NCBI GenBank assembly: GCA_963825615.1
Contig: CAWGTV010000003.1
Span: 310,001 to 374,000 of the forward strand
DNA from: JAHEDT01 sp963825615
Lineage (GTDB): Bacteria; Desulfobacterota; Desulfuromonadia; Desulfuromonadales; BM103
Length of the DNA stretch: 64,000 nt
Direction of reading: 5' to 3'
Shown here: piece after piece, positions 8,392 to 16,801 of the stretch
Numbering within the stretch: the first letter of the stretch is position 1
Layout of the letters: the number at the start of each line of letters is the position of its first letter
The notes under the pieces: generated by a model
The model's database searches: none
The model's input: only the letters and a program-made list of their open reading frames with translations
Told to the model about the DNA's origin: nothing
Position numbers and translations under genes: made by a program

Positions 8392-8481
8392 ATTAAGAAT
8401 TTGTAAGATTATATAGGATTTAATGGATTTACGACCATTTGTCGACAAATCATCTAAGTTTCTCATTTGCGAGACAGGTGA

Positions 8482-9510
8482 TTAAGGTTTTCTCGCCACG
8501 CGTCCCGCACTCCGCGCCATGAGGAGTTTCTCCCACTCCCATGCCGTGCGCAGAATCACTTCGAGATCATCACAACGCGGCTGCCAGCCCAATTCACTGC
8601 GAATCTTTTTACAACCAGCAATCAGTTCAGCCGGGTCCCCTTCGCGGCGACCGGTCTCCTCGACGATAAAATCTACGCCTGTCACAGTTTTGGCCATGGC
8701 AACCACCTCCCTGACGGAAAATCCGTGACCGTATCCGCAGTTGAAAACGGTCGACGGGTGGCCGTCGATGAGGTAGCCCAAGGCATCCAGGTGGGCCTGG
8801 GCCAGGTCTGTGATGTGAATGTAATCGCGGATACAGGTACCATCCGTGGTTGGATAATCGGTGCCGAAAATCTGCAATCTGGGGTAAATCCCCAAGGCCG
8901 TTTTTAGCGCCCTGGTGATCAGATGAGTCGGGTTCGCATAATCCTGTCCCAGGCGCCCCCCCGGATCAGCGCCGGCAACGTTGAAGTATCGCAGGGAGAT
9001 GTAGCGGAAGTCGGGTTCCGCCGCAGCCAGGTCAGCCAGGAATCGCTCGGTGATCATCTTGGAGGCCCCATACGGGTTGATCGGTTGCAAGGGGGCTCCT
9101 TCTGTCACCGGAAGCTCTTCGGCATTGCCATATACGGCGGCCGTTGAAGAAAAGATCATCTGCCCGATTCCAGCAGAGCGCAGCAACTCAAGAAGGTTCA
9201 GCGCGTTGACGGAATTGTTGCGGTAGTATTTGAGCGGATTGCTGACACTCTCACCCACCTCGATCGACGCGGCAAAATGCATGACTGCGTCCGGTTTGAA
9301 CTCTGCCAGAGTCCGAGCCAGAAGAGCCTTGTCGGCCAGGTCTCCGATCACCAGCTCACCGGCGAGGACCGCATCCCGGTTACCGGTCGACAGGTTATCA
9401 TAAGTCAGCACATCGTACCCGGCCTGGCCCAGAGCCAGGACAACCTGGCTGCCGATGTAACCCGCGCCGCCGGTCACGAGCACCCGCGTCCTTTGCAAAG
9501 GTTGGTTCAT
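8482..9510 (-). CDS. galE: UDP-glucose 4-epimerase
   Basis: A 342-residue short-chain dehydrogenase-type epimerase interconverting UDP-glucose and UDP-galactose. Visible are the NAD-binding 'GGAGYIGSQVVLALGQAGY', the catalytic Ser/Thr region 'FSSTAAVYGN', the Tyr-x-x-x-Lys pair in 'NPYGASKMITE', and 'FNCGYGHGFSV'. GGGAG precedes the ATG. The last dozen residues (MARSAGRVARKP) fall beyond the normal family end and are encoded by a heptamer repeat tract (8495-8518), suggesting the stop codon was displaced by the repeat. Confidence 0.96.
   Translation of the reverse strand: MNQPLQRTRVLVTGGAGYIGSQVVLALGQAGYDVLTYDNLSTGNRDAVLAGELVIGDLADKALLARTLAEFKPDAVMHFAASIEVGESVSNPLKYYRNNSVNALNLLELLRSAGIGQMIFSSTAAVYGNAEELPVTEGAPLQPINPYGASKMITERFLADLAAAEPDFRYISLRYFNVAGADPGGRLGQDYANPTHLITRALKTALGIYPRLQIFGTDYPTTDGTCIRDYIHITDLAQAHLDALGYLIDGHPSTVFNCGYGHGFSVREVVAMAKTVTGVDFIVEETGRREGDPAELIAGCKKIRSELGWQPRCDDLEVILRTAWEWEKLLMARSAGRVARKP
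8495..8518. repeat. heptamer tandem repeat tract (galE 3' end)
   Basis: Reads GCCACGC-GTCCCGC-ACTCCGC-GCC, three degenerate 7-bp units. It lies inside the last codons of galE. Confidence 0.6.
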
Positions 9511-9571
9511 ACTTCTTCTCCCTTGTGAATTTTATCGCATCCATAACCCTATGCTCAGCTTAGCTGAGCAC

Positions 9572-10468
9572 TTATTCGTAACCGAATTCCTTCATCATGC
9601 GTCCGGAGCTGGTCCAGTTCTTCTGAACCCTCACAAAGAGTTCCAAATGCACCTTGACTCCCAGAAGGCGTTCTATCTCCTTGCGCGCGGCCTGGCCGAT
9701 CTGGCGAATCATCGTGCCGCCCTTGCCGACCAGGATCCCTTTTTGCGAGTCGCGCTCGACATTGATCACGGCGTCAATACCAACCATGTTGCGCGCAGTA
9801 TTTTCCTGGAATCTCTCCACCAGGACAGCGACTCCGTAGGGGACTTCATCCTTGGTGCGCATCAGGATCTGTTCACGGATCATCTCGGCAACAATAAAAC
9901 GTTCCGGGACATCGGTCAGCTGATCCTCGGGATAGTAGCGCGGGCCCTCAGGCAGCAATGCCGGGATCTCAACCATCAACGCGTCAACACCGACGCCCTT
10001 CAAGGCCGAGATCGGCACGATCGAAGCGAAAGGACAGATTTTGCGATAGGAATCAATCATCGGCAGTAAACGAGCCTTGGGGATCATATCGATTTTATTG
10101 ATCACCAGCAGTACCGGGTGGTTCCCCTTTTCCAGAAGCTGGGGGATCATGGGGTCGGAATCTACCGGGCGGTCGGCCTCGACCAGCCAGAGGACGACGT
10201 CAACGTCCAAACAGGCTGCGCGGGCTTGTTCCACCATGTAGCGATTCAACGGGGAATGGGCTTCGTGGATTCCCGGAGTGTCGATAAACAGCACCTGGGC
10301 ATGGTCAAGATTCTGGATCCCCAGGATACGGTTGCGCGTTGTCTGGGGCTTGTGCGAGGTAATCGCGATTTTCTGGCCGACGATGCGATTCAGCAGAGTC
10401 GACTTGCCGACATTCGGCCGCCCGATAATCGCCACAAATCCCGAGCGAAACTTTTGTTTTTCAATCAT
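9572..10468 (-). CDS. era: GTPase Era
   Basis: About 298 residues. An Era GTPase that binds the 3' end of 16S rRNA and assists 30S assembly. G1 is 'GRPNVGKST', G3 'DTPGI', G4 'NKIDM'. The C-terminal KH domain carries 'GKGGTMIRQIG'. The ATG at 10468 follows GGGAGGG and overlaps the stop of the upstream radical SAM gene by eight bases, so the two are translationally coupled. It is third in an rnc-radical SAM-era operon. Confidence 0.97.
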   Translation of the reverse strand: MIEKQKFRSGFVAIIGRPNVGKSTLLNRIVGQKIAITSHKPQTTRNRILGIQNLDHAQVLFIDTPGIHEAHSPLNRYMVEQARAACLDVDVVLWLVEADRPVDSDPMIPQLLEKGNHPVLLVINKIDMIPKARLLPMIDSYRKICPFASIVPISALKGVGVDALMVEIPALLPEGPRYYPEDQLTDVPERFIVAEMIREQILMRTKDEVPYGVAVLVERFQENTARNMVGIDAVINVERDSQKGILVGKGGTMIRQIGQAARKEIERLLGVKVHLELFVRVQKNWTSSGRMMKEFGYE

Positions 10469-11474
10469 TGAGCCCTCCCTGGGCCAATAATGCATTCAGG
10501 TAAAAGGCCTCGCCGTAGATCTTTAAAAAACCACGGGCAACGGCTTGATTCGTCATCAGGCGGACGCCTGCGCCATGTTGCTCAAGCCACTGGCGATTCT
10601 CGCCGCGATGCCCCAAAGCATCACTCAGGTCATCAGGGTTGACGCAGATCTGCCGGCCGTGTGAGCCAGCACTCAGCAACGCCCGCCGCCAGAGACGCGA
10701 ACGGACCAGCTGCCCGAAAGCAGGATGGTAGGGACCGGCCAGGAGATTTGCCTCAAGTTGCGGGTCGCGCTGCAGCCCCAAACGAATCACCGGCATATCG
10801 GCAAGGCGACAGAGGTGCAGCATATCGGCACAGACGTCGACGGCGTGGTCGAGCGACCAGGGCGTGTACCCCCCGGTTTGCCAAAGTTTCGCCAGCTCTG
10901 TGCCGTCAATCACAACGGTTGGATAGATCCTCACAAATGACGGCTCAAGCTCGAGCGCCCGCCGCAGCGAGGTCAGGGCCTCCTGAGCATCCCCACACGG
11001 CAGGCCAGGCATCAGCTGGACACCGACTTTCAGGCCGGTGGCCCTGCAGCTCTGAATTGCCGCGACACTGTCTTCGGGGGAATGCCCACGACCAGAAGCG
11101 CACAGGACAGCGGAGCTGAAGCTCTGGCAGCCGATTTCGACCGTCGTCACACCCGCTTCCTTGAGACGTTCAACAGAGTCGCCGCCAAGGGCGTCAGGTC
11201 GGGTGGAAATGCGGATACCGCCAACCCGTGCTGCATCGACAAAGGCTCTTGCCACGGCAAGATAGCCTTCTTGCAGCTTTACGGGCAAGAGTGTAAAGGT
11301 CCCGCCATAAAAGGCGATCTCGCCATCGCCATGCAGGGGCAAGGTCCTGTCAAGCCAACCATCGAGCTCCTCCGTGGCAGGCGCGGCAGATTGTCCGGTG
11401 GACCGGTCCTGAGCACAGAATAGACAGCGGTGCGGACAACCCGCATGCGGAATAAAAACCGGGTATATCTTCAC
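10461..11474 (-). CDS. radical SAM protein, Elp3-like, without acetyltransferase domain
   Basis: A 337-residue radical SAM enzyme. The cluster motif is 'CPHRCLFC' (C13, C17, C20), followed by 'FYGGTFT' (the SAM-contacting GG region) and 'EIGCQSFS'. The pattern resembles the radical SAM half of Elp3, but no GNAT domain follows. The GTG start overlaps the rnc stop (GTGA) and its stop overlaps the era start, so it sits in a tight operon between two RNA-maturation genes. That suggests a role in RNA modification or ribosome biogenesis (inference); no substrate is known to me. Confidence 0.85.
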   Translation of the reverse strand: MKIYPVFIPHAGCPHRCLFCAQDRSTGQSAAPATEELDGWLDRTLPLHGDGEIAFYGGTFTLLPVKLQEGYLAVARAFVDAARVGGIRISTRPDALGGDSVERLKEAGVTTVEIGCQSFSSAVLCASGRGHSPEDSVAAIQSCRATGLKVGVQLMPGLPCGDAQEALTSLRRALELEPSFVRIYPTVVIDGTELAKLWQTGGYTPWSLDHAVDVCADMLHLCRLADMPVIRLGLQRDPQLEANLLAGPYHPAFGQLVRSRLWRRALLSAGSHGRQICVNPDDLSDALGHRGENRQWLEQHGAGVRLMTNQAVARGFLKIYGEAFYLNALLAQGGLND

Positions 11475-12184
11475 GGGAGATTATCCAACTCAGCAAGAGC
11501 GGCTTTGGCAGCTGACTGTTCGGCACTTTTCTTGGTCCGGCCCTCCCCCGAACCATAAGTGCGCTCGTTGATCAGAACGTCGATGCGGTAGATGCGCTCA
11601 TGCGCCGGTCCGGCCGTTTCAGTCAGTTGGTAGACCGGCAGACCGCGCTGCGACGCTTGCAGGATCTCCTGCAAGCGACTTTTAAAATCCTGGCCTTCTT
11701 CGACAGTTGCCTGTTGGAGTGAGGGGACGAACAAAGGCAAGATAGCTGTGCTGGCCGCCTCGTAACCCCCATCCGTAAAGATTGCACCGAACAGAGCTTC
11801 CAGCGCGTCGGCCAACAAGCTTGGCTTATCCCGCCCGCCACTGCGCTCTTCACCGCGGCCGAGGAGCAGCCCAGAGCCAAGTCCGATCTGTTTGGCCAGA
11901 CGGGCCAGGCTCGGCAAGGCGACTACATCCGCCCTGAGCCGCGTCAATTCACCCTCGGGTGAATCCGGCAAGGTTGACAGCAGGTATTGACTGATCACCA
12001 GATCGAGCACCGCATCACCGAGGAATTCCAGCCGTTCGTTGTCCGGCAGACTCTCAAGTTGCTCGTTGGCATAAGACCTGTGTGTCATAGCCTCGGCAAG
12101 TAAGGCGCGCTCACGAAAAGAGTACCCGAGGGCCTCTTCAATTCTTCGCCAATATTCTTTTTCAGTGTGACCTGAAGGAGTCAT
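11471..12184 (-). CDS. rnc: ribonuclease III
   Basis: A 237-residue double-strand-specific endoribonuclease that processes rRNA precursors. The catalytic signature 'NERLEFLGDAVLDLVIS' is intact, with the second acidic site in 'LLADALEALFGAIFTDGG'. A C-terminal dsRNA-binding domain (about 160-230) ends 'GRTKKSAEQSAAKAALAEL'. The ribosome-binding site is weak. A promoter with a perfectly spaced -35/-10 lies about 65 bases upstream and is back-to-back with that of tmk. Confidence 0.97.
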   Translation of the reverse strand: MTPSGHTEKEYWRRIEEALGYSFRERALLAEAMTHRSYANEQLESLPDNERLEFLGDAVLDLVISQYLLSTLPDSPEGELTRLRADVVALPSLARLAKQIGLGSGLLLGRGEERSGGRDKPSLLADALEALFGAIFTDGGYEAASTAILPLFVPSLQQATVEEGQDFKSRLQEILQASQRGLPVYQLTETAGPAHERIYRIDVLINERTYGSGEGRTKKSAEQSAAKAALAELDNLP

Positions 12185-12249
12185 AAGCCATGCACAAAGC
12201 AGATTCTTGGCCGCGACCAGGGCGACCGACCTGCCGCAAAAAGTTTGTC

Positions 12250-12278
12250 ATGTTACACTAACCGACCATATATATCAA
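12250..12278 (-). promoter_or_regulatory. probable promoter of rnc
   Basis: On the minus strand TTGATA (12273-12278) and TAACAT (12250-12255) have a 17-base spacer. Its -35 abuts the -35 of the divergent tmk promoter. Confidence 0.45.
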
Positions 12279-12306
12279 TTGCACCATGCCACTTAATCAT
12301 TATAGT
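12279..12306 (+). promoter_or_regulatory. probable promoter of tmk
   Basis: TTGCAC (12279-12284) and TATAGT (12301-12306) are separated by 16 bases, about 62 bases before the tmk ATG. The -35 starts on the base next to the rnc -35. Confidence 0.45.
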
Positions 12307-12367
12307 ATGTTTTATCGTTTCGTGGATTTGCACTAAAGACTTGCATCCTCAGCCAACCCGTTGATTT

Positions 12368-13015
12368 ATGCCCTTTTTTATCACTTTTGAAGGCATCGAG
12401 GGAAGCGGCAAATCAACTCAGCTGCTGCGCCTCCAGGATTATCTCCTGTCGTTGGGGTACCAGGTAGCTGCGACCAGGGAGCCGGGCGGCTGCCAGATAT
12501 CCGACGCCATCCGTGTCCTACTTCTGAACCCGGAGAATGAGGACATGGCGGCCCGCACGGAACTCCTCCTTTACAGCGCGTCCAGAGCGCAGCACGTCGC
12601 CGAAGTCATTCGACCGGCGTTAAGCGAGGGTAAAATTGTGCTTTGCGATCGTTTCTCCGATGCAACGACTGTGTATCAGGGTGCCGGTCGCGGTCTTGAT
12701 CTGGCGCAGCTTGAATCCATCAACCGGTTTGCCGCCGAAGGCCTTGTCCCCGACCTGACTCTGCTTCTCGATTACCCTGTCGAGGCAGGACTACCGCGCG
12801 CCAGGGAACGTAACCGCAACAACAACCTGGAGTCGGAGGGCCGTTTTGAGCTGGAAACCCTCGCTTTTCATCAGCGGATCCGGCGGGGGTATCTTGAACT
12901 GGCCGCAGGACAGGAAAGATTTAGTATTATCGACGCACTTGGCAGGGAAGACGTGGTAGCGCAACGCATCACTGCTGCCGTTGATCATTTTCTTGCCCGC
13001 AGGAGATCGGCATGA
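12368..13015 (+). CDS. tmk: thymidylate kinase
   Basis: A 215-residue dTMP kinase making dTDP. P-loop 'EGIEGSGKST', the DR(Y/F) substrate motif in 'LCDRFSDATTVYQGAGR', and the 'EPGG' lid-associated motif 'TREPGGCQISDAIR' are all present. It starts a plus-strand run tmk-holB-ricT-metG-tatD that is also conserved in Gram-positive bacteria. Its stop overlaps the holB start (ATGA). No clear ribosome-binding site is seen at the ATG. Confidence 0.96.
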   Translation: MPFFITFEGIEGSGKSTQLLRLQDYLLSLGYQVAATREPGGCQISDAIRVLLLNPENEDMAARTELLLYSASRAQHVAEVIRPALSEGKIVLCDRFSDATTVYQGAGRGLDLAQLESINRFAAEGLVPDLTLLLDYPVEAGLPRARERNRNNNLESEGRFELETLAFHQRIRRGYLELAAGQERFSIIDALGREDVVAQRITAAVDHFLARRRSA

Positions 13016-13980
13016 CTTTCGAGCAGATTCTCGGCCACGAGCGCCAAAAGGAAATCCTGAGCAGGGCCTTGGCCAACGGCCGGATTGCACACGCCTATCT
13101 CTTCTCGGGCCCGGACGGTATCGGCAAGAGGTTGATGGCCATGGCCTTGGCCCGCGCCATCGTCTGCCTCGAACAGCGCGGCTGTGGTCATTGTCAGGCC
13201 TGTCGCAAGATTGATCACCAGAACCATCCCGACCTCCATATCCTGGAACCGGACGGCAATTCGATCAAGATAGAACAGATTCGCGTGTTTCAGCGTGAGT
13301 TGAGTCTCAAGCCGCTGGAAGCGCCACGCAAGATCTGCTTGATTGACCAGGCCGATGCCATGACTGTTGGCGCAGCGAATGCACTCCTCAAAACCCTTGA
13401 AGAACCGCGCGGCGACACCCTCCTGATCCTATTGAGCGCGCATCCGAACCGCATGCTCGAAACAATCCGCTCGCGCTGCCAACCGCTGCCGTTCACCCGC
13501 CATCCGAACAGCCGTATTCAGGCCGAACTGGAAAAGCAGCTTGGCATCGATGCGACAGAAGCCCATGTGCTGGCCGCGCTTTCCGAAGGGAGCTTCAAAA
13601 AAGCCTTCGGCAAAGACCGCGAGCTTTACCTTGAACAGCGCCGGGAGCTGCTAAAAACCTTGACGGGGTTGTCCCCAGGCAGTATCTTGCCCATTCTGGA
13701 TTTTGCCGAGCAGTTGTCCGCCGACAAGACCGTCCTTCCTGATATTCTGGAGATTTTTCAGGCTTTTTATCGGGATGTCTTGATGACATTACAGGGTCGC
13801 GGCGACGATGAACTGGTCAATCTTGACCTCAAGGACAAGGTCCACAGGATTTCCGGCCGCGAGGATGTGCCAAGTGTTCTTGCCAAGCTGGAGGCATTGA
13901 TAAATGTTCAACGCCAGTTGGACCGTAACGTGAATCGCCAACTGGCCATGGAGGTTCTCCTCCTGAAACTGGCCACCTGA
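13012..13980 (+). CDS. holB: DNA polymerase III delta' subunit
   Basis: A 322-residue clamp-loader AAA+ subunit. The N-terminus has 'HAYLFSGPDGIGKRLMA' (a degenerate Walker A typical of delta'), the zinc-module cysteines 'CLEQRGCGHCQACRK', Walker B-like 'LIDQADAM' and sensor motif 'LLKTLEEPRGDTLLILLSAH', then 'TIRSRCQPLPF'. The length fits the family. AGGAG precedes the ATG, which overlaps tmk by four bases. Confidence 0.92.
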   Translation: MTFEQILGHERQKEILSRALANGRIAHAYLFSGPDGIGKRLMAMALARAIVCLEQRGCGHCQACRKIDHQNHPDLHILEPDGNSIKIEQIRVFQRELSLKPLEAPRKICLIDQADAMTVGAANALLKTLEEPRGDTLLILLSAHPNRMLETIRSRCQPLPFTRHPNSRIQAELEKQLGIDATEAHVLAALSEGSFKKAFGKDRELYLEQRRELLKTLTGLSPGSILPILDFAEQLSADKTVLPDILEIFQAFYRDVLMTLQGRGDDELVNLDLKDKVHRISGREDVPSVLAKLEALINVQRQLDRNVNRQLAMEVLLLKLAT

Positions 13981-14028
13981 ACTGGCGTCACTCGCAATTT
14001 TCTGCGTACTAACTTATATAGTGAGCTC

Positions 14029-15117
14029 ATGATACGTATCGTTCCACTCAAATTTCAGCAAGCCGGCCGCCAATACGATTTCAACGCCATGTCACTGGAA
14101 CTTAAGGCTGGTGACAAGGTGATCGTAGAAACCGATCGCGGCCGCGCCATGGCAACAGTGGTCATCCCCCCGCGTGAAGTCGAGGATGACCAGGCTCCGG
14201 ACGGCTTGAAGTCTATTCTGCGCATGGCGTCAGAGGAAGACCTCGCCCTGGCGGAAACCAACGCTGCCAGAGAAAAAGACGCCCGCCGCTACTGTGCAGA
14301 CCGAATCCATGAACGCCAACTGGAGATGAAGTTGGTGCGCGCCGAGTATGCTTTTGACGGTTCGAAAATCATCTTCTACTTTACTGCAGATGGTCGCATC
14401 GATTTTCGCGAACTGGTCAAAGATCTCGCCCATTATTTCCATACGCGCATCGAAATGCGCCAGATCGGCGTGCGTGACGAAGCGAAGTTGGTCGGTGGCC
14501 TCGGCATCTGCGGCCGTGAACTCTGCTGTAGCAGTTTTCTCACCCAGTTCAACCCGGTTTCGGTAAAAATGGCCAAAGAGCAAGGCCTGGCACTCAATCC
14601 GACCAAGATCTCCGGACAGTGCGGTCGCCTGCTCTGTTGCCTCGGGTATGAATTCGAAACCTACAGCGAACTGAAAAAGGGCATGCCCAAGTGCGGCAAG
14701 AGGATCATGTGGCAAGATCGCGAGTGCGAAGTCACGAACCAGGATATCCTCAGACAGCAGGTCACCCTGCGTGACCGTGAAGGCAGTTGCTGCTGTGTCA
14801 CCATGGAAGAACTTCGCACCGGTCAGGCTAGCCAACCGACGCCGCAGGATAAGCCGTCTGGCGAGACCCACACCAATCGCCTGACCAGGAACAAACCACA
14901 GCGGCAGGAGACGCCCAGACAACCCGGCAGATCGCAAAAGCCGGCAGAAAAGTCCACAGCAAAACCGGCTGCAGAGGCCGCAAAGCTAAATGAAGCGCAA
15001 AACGCCCAAAAACAGCCGGACATCCCGGAAGGTCAGACTCCGAGCAAGCGCCGTCGACGCGGCAAACGCAGGCCACGTGGAGGCCGCAAACCAGGCCCGA
15101 GTAATCAGGGAGAATAG
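14029..15117 (+). CDS. ricT: PSP1-domain protein RicT/YaaT
   Basis: A 362-residue protein with a PSP1 domain over about residues 1-260. Two conserved Cys clusters stand out, 'GICGRELCCSSF' and 'GQCGRLLCCLGYE'. In Bacillus subtilis the homologue RicT (YaaT) is part of a Fe-S-containing complex that governs RNase Y-dependent mRNA processing; whether partners exist here is not known. Residues about 265-362 form a low-complexity basic Gln/Pro/Lys/Arg-rich tail ending in repeated RRRGKRRPRGGR-like sequence, likely disordered and nucleic-acid binding (inference). It is 2 bases from metG. Confidence 0.88.
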   Translation: MIRIVPLKFQQAGRQYDFNAMSLELKAGDKVIVETDRGRAMATVVIPPREVEDDQAPDGLKSILRMASEEDLALAETNAAREKDARRYCADRIHERQLEMKLVRAEYAFDGSKIIFYFTADGRIDFRELVKDLAHYFHTRIEMRQIGVRDEAKLVGGLGICGRELCCSSFLTQFNPVSVKMAKEQGLALNPTKISGQCGRLLCCLGYEFETYSELKKGMPKCGKRIMWQDRECEVTNQDILRQQVTLRDREGSCCCVTMEELRTGQASQPTPQDKPSGETHTNRLTRNKPQRQETPRQPGRSQKPAEKSTAKPAAEAAKLNEAQNAQKQPDIPEGQTPSKRRRRGKRRPRGGRKPGPSNQGE

Positions 15118-15119
15118 TC

Positions 15120-16658
15120 ATGTCGGACGATAAACACTTTTACCTGACAACCCCGATCTATTACGTCAATGACGTTCCCCACATCGGCCACGCCTACACA
15201 ACCCTGGCCTGCGACGTTCTCGCCCGCTACAAACGCGCACGCGGCTATGAAGTCAGTTTTTTGACCGGCACCGACGAGCATGGTCAAAAAGTCGAAAAAG
15301 CCGCCCACGCCAAAGGGGAAACACCCCTCGAACTGGCCGACCGCGTCGTCAAGCGCTTTCAGTCCCTGTGGGAAAAGCTCAACATTTCCAACACCGACTT
15401 CATCCGCACCTCCCAGGAACGCCACAAACTGGCCGTGCAGGAGATTTTTCGCACCATCGAAGCCAGAGGGGACATCTACCTCGGCGAGTACGAAGACTGG
15501 TATTGCACTCCCTGCGAAACCTTTTGGACCGAAACCAACCTGCTCGACGGCAATTGTCCTGACTGCGGCCGGCCGACGGACAAGCTCAAGGAGGAATCCT
15601 ACTTTTTTCGCATGAGCAAGTACCAGGACCTGCTGCTTGCCCATATCGAAGCCAACCCCGATTTTATACAACCGAAATCGCGGCGCAACGAGATTTTGAG
15701 CTTCGTCCGCGAAGGGCTGCGGGACCTCTCGATTTCGCGCACGACCTTTTCCTGGGGAATTCCGGTGCCGGGCAATGACAGACACATCATCTACGTCTGG
15801 TTCGACGCCCTGACCAACTACATCAGCGCTCTCGGTTTCCCGCACGACAATGACGGCAATTTCAAAAAGTTCTGGCCATGTAACGTGCATGTTATCGGCA
15901 AGGATATTCTGCGCTTCCACACCGTCTACTGGCCAACCTTCCTGATGGCGGCGGGCATCCCGCTGCCGGAGAAAGTTTTCGCCCATGGCTGGTGGACTGT
16001 CGAAGGACAGAAGATGAGCAAGAGTCTGGCGAACGTGGTCGAGCCGAACATGCTCATCGACAAATACGGGGTCGATGCCATCCGCTACTTCCTGCTACGC
16101 GAAGTCCCCTTTGGCCTCGATGGCGACTTCTCCCATAGTGCCTTGGTACACCGCATCAATTCCGACCTGGCCAATGACCTTGGCAACCTGGTCAGCCGCT
16201 CCACAGCAATGTTAAGCAAATACTTTAAGGGTATACTGACAACTCCAAGCGAAGACAAGGATATCGACAAAGACCTTCAGGATAAATTTGTTCAGCAGAT
16301 AAACGTGGTTGACGAGTTGATGGAGACCCTCGCCTTCAACAAGGCGCTGCAATCGATTTGGGAACTGGTCAGCGCGGCCAACAAGTACATCGACGATTCC
16401 GCGCCATGGACCCTGGCCAAGGAGGAAAGCCAGGCCGGGCGTCTCGGTACGGTCATGTACAACCTGCTCGAAGCAGTGCGCCTAATCGGTCTGCTTGTCA
16501 CCCCTTTCATGCCCGATACCGGCGCCAACATCTGCAGAATCCTTGGCATCGATCCTACCCAACAGCGGCTTGACGAACATGACAGCTGGGGCTTGCTACA
16601 GCCCGGCACCAGGATCGAAAAAGCCGCCCCGCTCTTCCCCAGGATCGAGACAGAATAG
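15120..16658 (+). CDS. metG: methionyl-tRNA synthetase
   Basis: A 512-residue class I aminoacyl-tRNA synthetase. HIGH is 'PHIGHAYT', KMSKS is 'GQKMSKSLANV'. The zinc knuckle between the Rossmann halves has 'CTPCETFW' and 'CPDCGRP'. The C-terminal anticodon-binding helical domain is complete, but the Trbp111-like tRNA-binding extension seen in longer forms is absent, as in the short MetG class. GGGAGAA precedes the ATG. Confidence 0.97.
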   Translation: MSDDKHFYLTTPIYYVNDVPHIGHAYTTLACDVLARYKRARGYEVSFLTGTDEHGQKVEKAAHAKGETPLELADRVVKRFQSLWEKLNISNTDFIRTSQERHKLAVQEIFRTIEARGDIYLGEYEDWYCTPCETFWTETNLLDGNCPDCGRPTDKLKEESYFFRMSKYQDLLLAHIEANPDFIQPKSRRNEILSFVREGLRDLSISRTTFSWGIPVPGNDRHIIYVWFDALTNYISALGFPHDNDGNFKKFWPCNVHVIGKDILRFHTVYWPTFLMAAGIPLPEKVFAHGWWTVEGQKMSKSLANVVEPNMLIDKYGVDAIRYFLLREVPFGLDGDFSHSALVHRINSDLANDLGNLVSRSTAMLSKYFKGILTTPSEDKDIDKDLQDKFVQQINVVDELMETLAFNKALQSIWELVSAANKYIDDSAPWTLAKEESQAGRLGTVMYNLLEAVRLIGLLVTPFMPDTGANICRILGIDPTQQRLDEHDSWGLLQPGTRIEKAAPLFPRIETE

Positions 16659-16701
16659 CGCGGCGGGTAGCGCGGAGAGTCAAAAGCAGCTACAATGACC
16701 T

Positions 16702-16731
16702 TGTGGGGACAGGAGCAATCTTGTCCCCACA
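16702..16731. repeat. palindromic hairpin in the metG-tatD gap
   Basis: TGTGGGGACA and its exact complement flank a 10-base spacer, 10 bp of stem. No T-run follows, so it is a palindromic element rather than an obvious terminator. Confidence 0.5.
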
Positions 16732-16760
16732 TTGTTCTGCCTTCGCAAAAGATATTCTTT

Positions 16761-16791
16761 ACGCGCCACTCGCCACGCGCGACGCGCCACG
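16761..16791. repeat. heptamer tandem repeat tract (before tatD)
   Basis: Reads ACGCGCC-ACTCGCC-ACGCGCG-ACGCGCC-ACG, four units with period 7, ending 11 bases before the TatD-fusion ATG. A weaker GC-rich relic (about 16657-16678) follows the metG stop. Confidence 0.65.
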
Positions 16792-16801
16792 AAATTGATC
16801 C

